The notes beneath the pieces were generated by a model, which saw nothing but the letters and a program-made list of their open reading frames with translations, had not been told where the DNA came from and made no database searches. The translations under genes were made by a program, and so were the position numbers. DNA of 32,064 nt from contig JACRKW010000156.1 of assembly GCA_016215215.1 (NCBI GenBank), positions 1 to 32,064 on the forward strand, read 5' to 3'. Below are positions 7,147 through 16,198 of this stretch, in pieces. Source of the DNA: Acidobacteriota bacterium. Its GTDB lineage: Bacteria > Acidobacteriota > Terriglobia > Bryobacterales > Bryobacteraceae. Position 1 is the stretch's first letter. Each line of letters starts with the position of its first letter.

Positions 7147-10100
7147 TCCTCTTGCGCCGCCTCCTTCTTCTTCGAATCCCCAGCAACCAGCAGATACAGG
7201 CTCGGCAGCGCCAGGAGCGTTAGCAGCAGCGTCGAAAGCAATCCCCCGACAACAACCGTCGCCAGGGGCCGCTGCACGTCACTGCCGATTCCCGTGGCGC
7301 GCGCCGCCGGCACCATCCCCAACAGCGCCACAACAATCATCATCAGCACAGGCCGCATCTGCGCCAGCGCCCCCTGCACCACGGCCTCAGGCACCCCCAA
7401 TTCGGGATCGCTGCGGCGCCTCCGGTTGATCTCCGCTACCACCAGCACGCCGCTCATGACGGCCACACCGAATAGACTGATGAAGCCCACCGCGCTCGAC
7501 ACGCTGAGATTGATGCCGCGCATCCACAAGAACACGATCCCTCCCACCAATGAGAACGGTACGTTCATCAGCACCAGCCCCGCGTAAACCGGCGATCCGA
7601 AGGTCCAGAAAAGCAGCAGGAAGATCACGGCGACCGTGACCGGCATGATGAAGGTCAGACGGCGCTTGGCCCTGGTCAGGTTCTCGAATTGCCCTCCCCA
7701 GTCCACTTCGTACCCCTTCGGTACGCGGATGGCCTTGTCAAATCGCGCCTGTGCGTCCGCCACAAAGCTGCCCTGATCTCGCCCCCTGATGTTGGTGCGA
7801 ACCGTGATCTGGCGCCGGTTTTCGCGCCGTGCGATGATGCTCGCCCCGTTCACCACCTCGATGCGAGCCAGTTGCGACAGGGGCACGCGTCCGCCTTCGC
7901 GCGTCGAAACCAGGATCTCTCCAATCACGTGCGCGTCCTTGCGCGCCTCCGGAACGTAACGCACCGTCACGTCGAAGACTCGTTCGCCCTCGAACACGGT
8001 GCTCACCGCGCGGCCGCCCACTGCCATCTCCACGACGTCCTGAACGTCTCGGACGTTGATGCCGTACCGCGCCACCGCCTGCCTGTCGACCTCGATGCGT
8101 AGTTGCGGCTGGTCATCCTCCTGCTCGATGGCAGAATCCGCGGCGCCGGGTACATGTTTGATCACCTCAAGCGCTTGCCGGGCCTGCGCGCGCAGTTCGT
8201 CCAGGTTCGGCCCGGTGAAGATCACCGCCAGGTCCGCGGCCGAACCTGTTACCGCCTCCGTCACGTTGTCGATAATCGGCTGCGTGAAGCTGAATGCGGC
8301 CCCAGGAATCTCATTCCTCAATTCCTTGGACATCGCTTCAATGAGGGTCGCCTTGTTCCTCCCGCTGGTCCACGTGTCGTAGGGCTTCAAGGCCAGGAAC
8401 ACTTCGTTCCGGTTCGCGCCGTACGGGTCCGTCCCCGAGTCGTTGCGCCCGCTCTGCGAACTCACGAGCTTCACTTCCGGGAACTTCGCCAGAACCGTTC
8501 GTATCTGGCCGGCCAGCTGCGCCGACTTATCGATCGACACGCCCGGCGCAAGCGTCGCCCGCACCCAGATCACGCCTTCGTCCAACTGCGGCAGGAACTC
8601 CGAACCCAGCGATGCGGCCAGCAGAAACGCCGCCAGCACCACCGCGATCGACGATCCAACCGTCACCTTCGGCCGCTTCATCGTCGAGTTCAAGGCCCGC
8701 CGGTATATATCGCCTAGCCAGTGCAGAACTGGATTGTCCCAATCCTTCGCGCCATGCCGGAACAGGTAGGTGGCCAGTACCGGGACAAGCGTCAGAGCGA
8801 TCAGCATCGAGCCGAGCAGCGCATAGCAGATGGTGAACGCCATGGGCGTGAACAGCCGCCGCTCCACCCGCTCCAGGGTGAAGAGCGGGATGTAGGCGCT
8901 GATGATGATCATCAGCGAGAAGAAGATCGGGCGCTCCATTTCCAGCGCGGCATCCCGCACCGCCCCCACCACTCCGCTATGCGCTCCCAGTTTGCCGGCC
9001 CGCTGCCGCTCCACCAGCATATGCACTACGTGTTCCACCATCACCAGCGTTCCGTCCACGATGATGCCGAAATCCAGAGCCCCTAATGACAGCAGGTTCG
9101 CCGGTATGCCGGAAAACTGCATGCACACGAACGCGAACAGCAGCGAAAGAGGGATCGTGATCGCCGTCAACAGCGCCGCGCGGACGCTGCCGAGAAACAG
9201 GAACAGGACGGCGACGACGATCACCAGTCCTTCCAGAAGCGTGTGCGTCACCGTTCCCAGGGTGTTGTTCACCAGATCCGTCCGGTCGTAGATCGGTGAA
9301 ATCTTCACCCCCTGCGGAAGCCGCGTGGAGTTCAGCTCTTCCACTGCATCCTTGATGCCCGCCAACACCTCGCTCGGGTTCTCGCCCCGGCGCATGAGCA
9401 CGATGCCTTCCACGCCGTTTTGCTTCTCGTTCACCCCGAAGATGCCGGTCGGCGGCGGCGCGCCGAACTTCACCCTCGCCACATCCCGGATAAACACCGG
9501 CACGCCTTTTGACTCGCTGACGACTATGCTCTCAACGTCGGCGATGGATTTCACCTGCCCCACTCCCCGGATCACCAGCGCCTGCTGCCCGTTGTCCAGC
9601 ATCGCTCCGCCGGCATTCTGATTGTTGGCGTCCAGCGCCTGCGCCACCTGCGATACCGTCAGCCCGTACTTGGCCAGCGACAACGGGTCGATCTCCACCT
9701 GGTACTGCCGGATCAGGCCGCCGAATGGCGTCACGTCCGCTACGCCCTGCACCTGAAGGAACCGCGGCTCAATCACCCAGTCCTGCAGTTCCCGTAACTG
9801 CATCGCATTGTAGCCGGGCCCCTCCAGTGAGTATCGGTACAACTCGCCGATGGGCGTGGACAGCGGGCCCAGCGCAGGGGTCACGCCCGGGGGCAGATTC
9901 GCGTCCCGTAGTTTTTCCAGTACCACTTGGCGCGCGAAGTAGTCGTTCACCCCGTAGGCAAACGTCAATTCCACCACGGACAAGCCGAAGATGGTTCGCG
10001 ATCTGCGCGCGATCACGTTCGGCACGCTGTTCAGCGCCCGCTCCAGCGGCACTGTCACCTGCTGCTCCACCTCTTCCGCCGCCCGCCCGCGGTATTCCGA

Positions 10101-10250
10101 AATCACGACCACCTGCGTATCGGAGATGTCCGGATACGCCTCAATCTTCAATTGCTGGTAAGCCCAGGTTCCGGCTCCGATCAGGGCCAGGCCGATCAGT
10201 AGCGTGATGAAGCGTTGACGAAGCGCGAATCGAAGCAGTTGTGCGATCAA
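7143..10250 (-). CDS. czcA: Heavy-metal RND efflux permease, CzcA family
   Basis: 1035-residue inner-membrane proton/metal antiporter that, with the adaptor and outer-membrane factor, expels divalent cations. It has the RND plan of TM1 at about 13-31, a porter loop, TM2-6 from about 340, a second porter loop and TM8-12. The heavy-metal TM4 signature DFGIIVDGTLVMVE places Asp393, Asp399 and Glu406, the charged residues needed for proton coupling in CzcA. The methionines of CusA's copper triad are not present in the equivalent segments (WVRATLAPG, NRNEVFLALKP, TEAVTG), which favours Zn/Co/Ni-type over Cu/Ag substrates. The start is TTG at 10250 with GGAG 8 bases upstream. It lies 13 bp after czcB and overlaps the DUF190 gene by 4 bp. 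Confidence 0.93.
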   Translation of the reverse strand: MIAQLLRFALRQRFITLLIGLALIGAGTWAYQQLKIEAYPDISDTQVVVISEYRGRAAEEVEQQVTVPLERALNSVPNVIARRSRTIFGLSVVELTFAYGVNDYFARQVVLEKLRDANLPPGVTPALGPLSTPIGELYRYSLEGPGYNAMQLRELQDWVIEPRFLQVQGVADVTPFGGLIRQYQVEIDPLSLAKYGLTVSQVAQALDANNQNAGGAMLDNGQQALVIRGVGQVKSIADVESIVVSESKGVPVFIRDVARVKFGAPPPTGIFGVNEKQNGVEGIVLMRRGENPSEVLAGIKDAVEELNSTRLPQGVKISPIYDRTDLVNNTLGTVTHTLLEGLVIVVAVLFLFLGSVRAALLTAITIPLSLLFAFVCMQFSGIPANLLSLGALDFGIIVDGTLVMVEHVVHMLVERQRAGKLGAHSGVVGAVRDAALEMERPIFFSLMIIISAYIPLFTLERVERRLFTPMAFTICYALLGSMLIALTLVPVLATYLFRHGAKDWDNPVLHWLGDIYRRALNSTMKRPKVTVGSSIAVVLAAFLLAASLGSEFLPQLDEGVIWVRATLAPGVSIDKSAQLAGQIRTVLAKFPEVKLVSSQSGRNDSGTDPYGANRNEVFLALKPYDTWTSGRNKATLIEAMSKELRNEIPGAAFSFTQPIIDNVTEAVTGSAADLAVIFTGPNLDELRAQARQALEVIKHVPGAADSAIEQEDDQPQLRIEVDRQAVARYGINVRDVQDVVEMAVGGRAVSTVFEGERVFDVTVRYVPEARKDAHVIGEILVSTREGGRVPLSQLARIEVVNGASIIARRENRRQITVRTNIRGRDQGSFVADAQARFDKAIRVPKGYEVDWGGQFENLTRAKRRLTFIMPVTVAVIFLLLFWTFGSPVYAGLVLMNVPFSLVGGIVFLWMRGINLSVSSAVGFISLFGVAVMSGVLVVAEINRRRRSDPELGVPEAVVQGALAQMRPVLMMIVVALLGMVPAARATGIGSDVQRPLATVVVGGLLSTLLLTLLALPSLYLLVAGDSKKKEAAQEE

Positions 10251-10263
10251 GGCCGCTTCTCCC

Positions 10264-11409
10264 TCAATTGCCCTTCAGCAGCATTACGCCGTCGGTCACA
10301 ACGCGATCTCCCGCCTGGACTCCGCTAGTGATTCCCAGAAGGTTCCCCACGCGGTTCGCCGTCTGCACGCCGGTTTGACGGAATCGCCCAGGTCCGGTTT
10401 CCACATAGAGGTAACTGCCGCTTTGCCCTTGCAGGACTGCCGCTGCGGGCACTGCGGGCATCGTCTGCAACCCCTCCACGTGGCGGATGCGGCCGAACAT
10501 CTCCGGCAGTAGTCGTCCTTGCGGGTTCTGCATCTCCGCCCGCACCTTTACGGTGCGCGTCGTGGGATCCACCGCGTCAGCGATGCGCTTCACGTGCGCC
10601 ATGAAATGCTCTCCCGGATACGCGCTCAGCTCGAGGTCGATGGATTCGCCCAGCTTGATGAACCGGATCGCCGTCTCCGGCACGTCCGACGCGATCCACA
10701 CCGTGCTCAGGTCTGCGATCGTCAGGAGAGGCTGGTTGGTGTCGTTCCGAAACTCCCCGGGAACGACGCTCAACTCCAGCACCTTGCCGGAGACCGGGGC
10801 ATGGAGCGTGATCTTCTGCCCGAACTCGCCCGCCTTCAGTCCCAGGATCGCCAGCCGGCGCGAAGCTTGCTCGCGCGCCGCGACGGCCTGTTCCACCTGC
10901 GCCTTTGCCTGAACCATGGCATTCTCGGCGTTCAACACTTCTTTCTTTGCAATCGCCTGGTGCTCGAGCAGGTCGCGCGTCCGTTCCAGATCGGCCTGCG
11001 ACTTCAACAGATTCGCTTTCATCTGCCCCAGCGCCGAATCGGCTTGCAGGTAGGCCGAGATCGCTACGTCGGCGTCCGGACTCTCGATGGTTGCCACCGG
11101 CTCGCCTTCCTTCACCGCATCGCCCAGTTTCACAAAGACCTGGGTGATGCGCCCGGCCACTGGCGTCACTACCCGCGACACCCTGTTCGGGTTGACTTCA
11201 ATCTTGCCCGGAGCGTCCACTTCACCCACCGGCACTTCCGTCTCTTTCACGGTTTCCACCTTGATTTGCAATAGCTTAGGGGAATCGGGGGGGATGCTTA
11301 CCTCGCCCGGAACCGGCGCTGCGGCCGGAACCTGGCTCTTGGCGGCGTCTTCGTGCTTCGAGCAGCCGGCCAGCAGGCCGGCCAGCATGATCAATCCTAC
11401 AATCCTCAT
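10264..11409 (-). CDS. czcB: RND efflux periplasmic adaptor lipoprotein, CzcB family
   Basis: 381 residues, with a clean lipobox LLAGC (Cys16), so it is probably anchored to the inner membrane facing the periplasm. The membrane-fusion-protein order is visible: a lipoyl/barrel-sandwich half (PVAGRITQVFVKLGD), a long alpha-hairpin rich in Ala/Gln/Glu (about 135-200), the second sandwich half (APVSGKVLELSVVPGEF), a beta-barrel (TIADLSTVWIASDVPE) and a membrane-proximal domain. It bridges CzcA to the outer-membrane CzcC and may deliver metal. No His-rich metal-binding N-terminus is seen. Its ATG overlaps the czcC stop (ATGA, 11406-11409). Confidence 0.93.
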   Translation of the reverse strand: MRIVGLIMLAGLLAGCSKHEDAAKSQVPAAAPVPGEVSIPPDSPKLLQIKVETVKETEVPVGEVDAPGKIEVNPNRVSRVVTPVAGRITQVFVKLGDAVKEGEPVATIESPDADVAISAYLQADSALGQMKANLLKSQADLERTRDLLEHQAIAKKEVLNAENAMVQAKAQVEQAVAAREQASRRLAILGLKAGEFGQKITLHAPVSGKVLELSVVPGEFRNDTNQPLLTIADLSTVWIASDVPETAIRFIKLGESIDLELSAYPGEHFMAHVKRIADAVDPTTRTVKVRAEMQNPQGRLLPEMFGRIRHVEGLQTMPAVPAAAVLQGQSGSYLYVETGPGRFRQTGVQTANRVGNLLGITSGVQAGDRVVTDGVMLLKGN

Positions 11410-12674
11410 GGGTTTACGGACTTTCCGGTCACTGCGTCGATCAGGAAGAGGCTCTTCGTGTAATCGCCCCGGGCTGCGTTGTAGCTCTGAACAGCGTCGA
11501 TGTAAGCGCGCTGTGCGTCCAGGAATTCCAGCAGCGACGCCTCTCCGCGCCGGTAGCTGAACTCCATGATGTCGCGCACCTGCTTCGCCTCCGCCATCAG
11601 GCTTCCCTTGGTCCTCTCAAGGAGATTCCACGCGCTCATGTACTGCTGGTATGCGTTTTCGACTTCCGTCGAAATCACAGTCTCCAATGACTGCCCTCGC
11701 AGCTCCGCCTGCCTCGTCTCCAGTTGCGAACGCGCGATCTCGCCCTGGTTCCGGTTGTTGAACGGAAGAGGGAACTGGAGGTACAGGCCGAACGTCCGGC
11801 CGTTTGAGTAGCCGTATTGGTGGTGGTACATCAGGCTTGCGGTGTAATCCGGCTTCGCCAACGCCTTCTGCAGCCTGGTGTCCGCCGCCGCCCGCTCAGC
11901 GTCTTTCCTCTGGGCTTGCAGATCCGGCCTCTGCTCCAGCGCCTGGGACTTCATTTCACTCAGGATCACAACCACGGGCCGCTCGTTCAACCGATCCACA
12001 ATGTCAAAGCCTGGGTCCTTCGTCTTACGCCCAAGCATTTGTTGCAGGTCATTGGCGGCCGTGCGAAGCCGCAATTCAGCCTGCCGCAGCGTATTTTCGA
12101 ACTGTTGCTGTGCCACTCGCGTCCGGATCAGTTCCACTCCAGCCAGGTCGCCCGCCTGTACCTTCGCCTCGTTGACACGGATGATGTCATTGAACACTTT
12201 CAGGTTCTGGCGCGCCAGATCCACGCCCTCCTTGGCAAGCAGGTACTCGACGCAGGTGGACCGCACGTTCAACGTCATAAGACGAATCGAATCAATCAGT
12301 CTCAGGTCAGTCACTACCGTCGCCAGTCTGGCCAACGCTATTCGCCCCGGCCGCTTGCCGGGCCCCTCGATGATGTAGTCCATGTGGGTGTTCCACTCCG
12401 AAGGGCCTGCGCTGTTATCGATGGTCAACCCTCTCCGCAGCCAATCCAAGTAGTCCCACGCGAAGTTGATGACCGGGTTGGGGCGCAGAGCTGCCTGAAT
12501 CTCACGAGCCTTGGAGATTGGTACGTTCTGCTTCTCCGCCAGGAGCGCCAGGTTGTTTCTCAGCGCCTCATCCACCGCCTGGTCAATCGTGAGCGCCTGC
12601 GACGCCTCCTGACCGCAGGCCATGCCAATAGCCAGGCACGGCAGAATCACTCTTGCTACCAATCCAGAAGTCAC
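11406..12674 (-). CDS. czcC: Outer-membrane efflux protein, CzcC/TolC family
   Basis: First gene of the efflux operon. The trimeric outer-membrane channel is made of two repeated OEP domains of long coiled helices; the typical segments are LTIDQAVDEALRNNLALLAE at the mature N-terminus and the second-repeat equivalents EQRPDLQAQRKDAE and SLLEFLDAQRAYIDAV. The frame is open to GTG 12737. GTG 12674, with GGAA about 4 bases upstream, gives 422 residues and a compact signal peptide (hydrophobic ILPCLAIGMA, likely cleavage before the Gln-Glu-Ala stretch), so I prefer it; GTG/TTG codons just downstream remain possible. Confidence 0.92.
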   Translation of the reverse strand: MTSGLVARVILPCLAIGMACGQEASQALTIDQAVDEALRNNLALLAEKQNVPISKAREIQAALRPNPVINFAWDYLDWLRRGLTIDNSAGPSEWNTHMDYIIEGPGKRPGRIALARLATVVTDLRLIDSIRLMTLNVRSTCVEYLLAKEGVDLARQNLKVFNDIIRVNEAKVQAGDLAGVELIRTRVAQQQFENTLRQAELRLRTAANDLQQMLGRKTKDPGFDIVDRLNERPVVVILSEMKSQALEQRPDLQAQRKDAERAAADTRLQKALAKPDYTASLMYHHQYGYSNGRTFGLYLQFPLPFNNRNQGEIARSQLETRQAELRGQSLETVISTEVENAYQQYMSAWNLLERTKGSLMAEAKQVRDIMEFSYRRGEASLLEFLDAQRAYIDAVQSYNAARGDYTKSLFLIDAVTGKSVNP

Positions 12675-12882
12675 TCCATTCCAGTATGAAGAGAAATCCT
12701 TCTCCAGCCCATCCCGTGGCCGGGCTAAGACTGGCACAGAAGTCGCATTGGATCGTAAGATACTTCTATCCTTCGGCCTGTTTCCCGTTCCCTCCCCCTA
12801 CATATCCGCCGCCGGAATAGCCCGCTCAAGGGATTCCGCTCCCGTGAGACTTGTTACATGCTGGAGATGGATAGTTTTGTCC
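12675..12882. promoter_or_regulatory. Divergent intergenic region between czc operon and two-component genes
   Basis: About 208 bp, the longest gene-free stretch here, must hold the promoters for czcCBA (leftward) and the kinase/regulator/peptidase genes (rightward). Both flanking frames stay open into it (leftward to 12737, rightward from 12622), so either protein could be longer. I see no good sigma-70 -35/-10 pair and no clean operator palindrome. Confidence 0.4.
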
Positions 12883-14220
12883 ATGTCGGTGCGCCAGTCT
12901 CAATTCGGTTCTGTGGCGATGGCCCTGGTGCGACCGGTCACCCAGAGGGCCATTACACGGGTCGTCCTGGCCGGCTTTTCTCTCGTTATCCTCTTCATGC
13001 TCGGCGCCGGACTGCTCGGCGTCCGCAGCATCAGCAGCATCCGCGCCACCACCGGAGAACTCCTGGAAGAGCAGGTTCGCATCCAGGACCTCCTCGACGC
13101 CGTTCTCCGCGAGCAGCGCGCCATCAACGCCATCTTCGCCGGATTCGCCCAGACGCCCGACAAAATCGACCGCGAGCAACTTCTCAGTCAACTCGAGGCC
13201 TCTGATCGCGACATCGAGAAGATCGCCGCCGACGCCGCCGATGAGCCGGCCCAGGCCTTGTGGCAGGATCTGTACAAGGCCGTCACGCATTTCTCCGTTG
13301 AGGCCCGCGCAATGCTCGACACAAAGCGGGGGCCGCAGCGGCCTTTGCGCCGGTTGATGAGTGCCCACCAAAGCGTGTTGTCCCTGGTCGACAAACTCGT
13401 CGAAGTCCAGGCACGCCGCTCCGTTGAGCTGAAGCAGCAGTTAGAAGATATCTCCGGTCGCATGCTCCAGCAGACCTCCGTCCTTCTCGGCGCCAGCCTC
13501 CTGCTTGCTCTCCTTTGCGCTGTTTACACCGTCCGGCTCGCCGTCAATCTCGTCCGCCAGCTTGAATGGCAGACCGGCGAGCTCAGCCGCGTCTCCTGGA
13601 ACCTGCTCGAGAAGCAGGAGACCACGGCGCGCCGCTTCTCCCACGAGCTGCACGACGAATTGGGCCAGTCCCTCACCGCCGTCAAGGCCAACCTGGTCGC
13701 CCTCACCGAGCACGCCAATGGCGGCCGCCCTCAGCTCGACGACTGCCTGCACCTGGTCGACGAGGCCATCGTCAACGTCCGCGAACTGTCCCAACTCCTC
13801 CGGCCCACCATACTTGACGACTTCGGCCTGCCCGCCGGCCTGAAGTGGCTCTGCGACCGTTTCAAGCTCCGTACCGGCATCGACGTCGAATGCTCGTCCA
13901 GCTTCGAGGGGCGCGTCGCCGACGAGACGGAAACCCACCTCTTCCGGATCGCGCAGGAGGCACTCACCAACGTCGCCCGCCACACCAAGGCCACCCGCGT
14001 GACAGTCCGCCTCCACCGCCAGGACGGCCAGATCAAGTTGCACATCGCCGATAACGGCCAGGGCGTCCAACCCGGCGCGGCGTCCGCCGACCATGGTCTC
14101 GGGCTGGTTGGCATGCGCGCCAGAGCGCGCAGCGCTGGGGGAGAATTAAAGGTGCAGACCGCTCCGGGTCAGGGCGTTGAAATCGACGCTTCCTTCCCCG
14201 CCAAAGAACGGTCGGACTGA
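12883..14220 (+). CDS. NarL-type sensor histidine kinase (HisKA_3)
   Basis: 445 residues from ATG 12883; TTG 12877 and ATG 12919 are alternatives, and the open frame reaches back to 12622. Two membrane helices (about 24-46 and 198-217) bracket a periplasmic, largely helical region that resembles a four-helix-bundle sensor. There is no obvious HAMP. The cytoplasmic part has HisKA_3 with phospho-acceptor His257 in HELHDELGQ, then HATPase_c with N-box Asn363 (EALTNVARH), DNGQG (390-394) and GLGLVGMR (405-412). It autophosphorylates and passes phosphate to the response regulator encoded 21 bp downstream. The signal is unknown; being divergent from czc makes metal or envelope stress a reasonable guess. 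Confidence 0.9.
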   Translation: MSVRQSQFGSVAMALVRPVTQRAITRVVLAGFSLVILFMLGAGLLGVRSISSIRATTGELLEEQVRIQDLLDAVLREQRAINAIFAGFAQTPDKIDREQLLSQLEASDRDIEKIAADAADEPAQALWQDLYKAVTHFSVEARAMLDTKRGPQRPLRRLMSAHQSVLSLVDKLVEVQARRSVELKQQLEDISGRMLQQTSVLLGASLLLALLCAVYTVRLAVNLVRQLEWQTGELSRVSWNLLEKQETTARRFSHELHDELGQSLTAVKANLVALTEHANGGRPQLDDCLHLVDEAIVNVRELSQLLRPTILDDFGLPAGLKWLCDRFKLRTGIDVECSSSFEGRVADETETHLFRIAQEALTNVARHTKATRVTVRLHRQDGQIKLHIADNGQGVQPGAASADHGLGLVGMRARARSAGGELKVQTAPGQGVEIDASFPAKERSD

Positions 14221-14241
14221 CCACCCGTCTCCGCCATAGCA

Positions 14242-14883
14242 ATGAGCAACAAGAAAATCACCATTCTGCTGGCCGATGACCACAGCGTCGTTCGTCAGGG
14301 GTTCCGCCGCATCCTGGAATCCCAGCCCGACATGGAAATCGTCGGGGAGGCCGGCAACGGCCGTGAAGCCATCTCCGAAGCCACTCGCCTCACGCCCGAC
14401 ATTGTCGTGATGGACGTCGCCATGCCCGAGCTGAACGGCATCGAGGCCACGCGCCGCCTCACTGAATCCTCCCCACGAACCCGCGTCCTGGCCCTCTCCA
14501 TGCACAAGGACGCCGTCTATGTCCGTGAGATTCTTCGGGCCGGCGCCCGCGGCTACCTCCTCAAAGACGCCATCGACGCCGACCTGCTGGCTGCCGTCCG
14601 CTCGATCGCCAAGGGGGAAGGCTATCTCTCCCCCGCCATCGCCGACGCCGTCCTCACCGACTATCGCCAGCACGTCACCGACCCCATTGACCTTCTCACT
14701 TCGCGCGAACGTGAGGTCCTCCAGCACATCGCCGAAGGCAAGACCAACAAAGAAATCGCGACGATCCTCAAGCTCAGCGTATACACCGTGGACGCCCACC
14801 GCGGCCGCATTATGGAGAAGCTCAACCTCCATTCCACCGGCGAACTGGTCCGCTTCGCCGTTCGCAAGGGATTGATCGATTGA
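14242..14883 (+). CDS. NarL/FixJ-family response regulator
   Basis: 213 residues. The receiver domain (5-120) carries the acidic pair Asp12/Asp13, phospho-acceptor Asp58 in IVVMDVAMPE, the Thr/Ser-position switch near ALSM and the conserved Lys in YLLKDA. A LuxR-type helix-turn-helix follows (about 147-210: LTSREREVLQHIAEGKTNKE, then TVDAHRGRIMEKL). It is the evident partner of the kinase just upstream and binds DNA as a dimer when phosphorylated. Its stop overlaps the TTG start of the M48 peptidase gene, so the peptidase is probably part of the same transcript and output. Confidence 0.95.
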   Translation: MSNKKITILLADDHSVVRQGFRRILESQPDMEIVGEAGNGREAISEATRLTPDIVVMDVAMPELNGIEATRRLTESSPRTRVLALSMHKDAVYVREILRAGARGYLLKDAIDADLLAAVRSIAKGEGYLSPAIADAVLTDYRQHVTDPIDLLTSREREVLQHIAEGKTNKEIATILKLSVYTVDAHRGRIMEKLNLHSTGELVRFAVRKGLID

Positions 14884-15620
14884 CCTCCGCCACTTCCGCC
14901 AACCGCCAGTTCCTGCTCTGGACCCTCGCCCTGCTCCTGCTGGCCGGTTACGGCCTTCATGCCATCTGGACCCGCGGCCTGCCCTGGGCCGCCGGAGCCG
15001 CCACGCGGCTGGTTCCCGCCGCATGGGAGCGCGAACTGGGTGAGTCCATTGCCGCCTCCATCGCTCCGGGCGCCAAGCCCTGCCTGGAAGATACCGCCGC
15101 GCGCCTCGCTCGCGGCCTGCCTGGGCCCTCACTTTATACGTTCCGGGTGCGCTGCGTCGCCTCAGAGGAAGTCAATGCCCTGGCAGCTCCGGGCGGCGTC
15201 ATCCTGGTCTATGAAGGGCTCCTCCGCGCCGCCGTCACCCGCGAGGAGATCCCCGCCGTTCTCGCCCACGAGATGCAGCACGTCCGCCTGCGCCACTCCA
15301 CCCGCGCCATCTTCCGCGCCTTCGCAATCCAGGCCGTCATCAGCCTGGCCTTCGGTGACCCCACCGGGCTCGTCTCGCAGGTCGCTGGAGGTCTCGGAGC
15401 GCTTCATTACATGCGCGCCGACGAGGAAGAGGCGGACCGCGAGGGCGTCCTACTCCTCAAACGCGCCGGTTTCGACCCCCTCGCCATGCCCGCTTTGCTC
15501 GAATCGCTCGACGCCGCCACCTCCGGCGCTCCCGGCGGCGCCCTGACGTGGATCAGTTCCCACCCGGACATCAAACAGCGCATCGCCACAACCCGCGCCT
15601 TGGCGCGCAGTATCCGTTAG
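14880..15620 (+). CDS. Membrane-anchored M48-family zinc metallopeptidase
   Basis: 246 residues, starting at TTG 14880, which overlaps the regulator's stop (TTGA). One N-terminal membrane segment (about 10-28) is followed by a periplasmic-type M48 domain: HEMQH (His130, Glu131, His134) supplies two zinc ligands and the catalytic base, and Glu182 in ADEEEADREG fits the third-ligand ExxAD pattern. AAPGGVILVYEGLL is typical of the YcaL/BepA-like branch of M48, which act on outer-membrane or periplasmic proteins. Co-transcription with a two-component system suggests envelope quality control. It ends convergently, its TAG (15618-15620) overlapping the neighbour's TAA (15617-15619). Confidence 0.9.
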   Translation: MTSATSANRQFLLWTLALLLLAGYGLHAIWTRGLPWAAGAATRLVPAAWERELGESIAASIAPGAKPCLEDTAARLARGLPGPSLYTFRVRCVASEEVNALAAPGGVILVYEGLLRAAVTREEIPAVLAHEMQHVRLRHSTRAIFRAFAIQAVISLAFGDPTGLVSQVAGGLGALHYMRADEEEADREGVLLLKRAGFDPLAMPALLESLDAATSGAPGGALTWISSHPDIKQRIATTRALARSIR

Positions 15621-16198
15621 AAAGCAACAGGCGCCGACAGCGCTTCCCCCACCTTGATCCGTACCTGACCCACGCTCACCCCCGCCGGCAGCTTGGCCTG
15701 CACCAGGTAGCGCGCCGGAATCCACGGCTGGAGCCCAGCGTACGCCGGTTCGATCTCCACCTCGCCTTGTTCGCCCGAAATCAGCACACGCACCGGCAGG
15801 ATCGTTCGATGATAGGGCTCCTCGGCGCTTCCTCCCGCGCCCGAAAGCGCGGGCGGATCCGTCATTCCCAGGCCGGTAGCGAAGATCTCCAGCCCGTCTC
15901 CCCCGCTGCGCCGCACTTCCACAATCTCCGGAAGCGCTTCCACGGAGGCCAGCACCAACGGCCTGGATTCAGTCCCCCCGCGCCGCGCCGTAATGATCCA
16001 CTGATCCGCACGGGCGTACGGGACCTGGATCACCACAAAATCCTCGCCGATTTCGAACAGCGGCGCCGCCAGCCCGTTCACCACCACCATCGTCCCCGCC
16101 ATCTCCCTCGGCAGCGGCACCGCCTCAGCCGCGGCGTACCTTGGAGCAAGGTTTCGGCCTCGCAGCTTGAGCAACCCTCCCGGCGCAGAATTGATCAC
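15617..16198 (-). CDS. TIGR03437-like C-terminal domain in a separate frame from the upstream glycosidase gene
   Basis: The frame encodes 193 residues from GTG 16198 with no credible ribosome-binding site. It contains an SAPGGLLKLRGRNLAP opening, VVVNGLAAPLFEIGEDFVVI, QVPYA, IFATGLG and AYAGLQPWIPARY, matching the order of elements in the 'Solibacter C-terminal' TIGR03437 domain, which is normally the tail of large secreted proteins. The frame is closed by TGA at 16202-16204 just upstream. It overlaps the end of the GHL10 gene by 74 bp at +1 relative to it. It is most simply the lost tail of that protein (frameshift, sequencing error or programmed shift) rather than an independent gene. Confidence 0.65.
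   Translation of the reverse strand: MINSAPGGLLKLRGRNLAPRYAAAEAVPLPREMAGTMVVVNGLAAPLFEIGEDFVVIQVPYARADQWIITARRGGTESRPLVLASVEALPEIVEVRRSGGDGLEIFATGLGMTDPPALSGAGGSAEEPYHRTILPVRVLISGEQGEVEIEPAYAGLQPWIPARYLVQAKLPAGVSVGQVRIKVGEALSAPVAF

Noticed and set aside
12622-12882. 87-residue N-terminal extension of the histidine kinase
   Set aside because: It overlaps the signal-peptide end of czcC on the other strand, is of mixed composition without a domain, and the predicted kinase begins normally at 12883.
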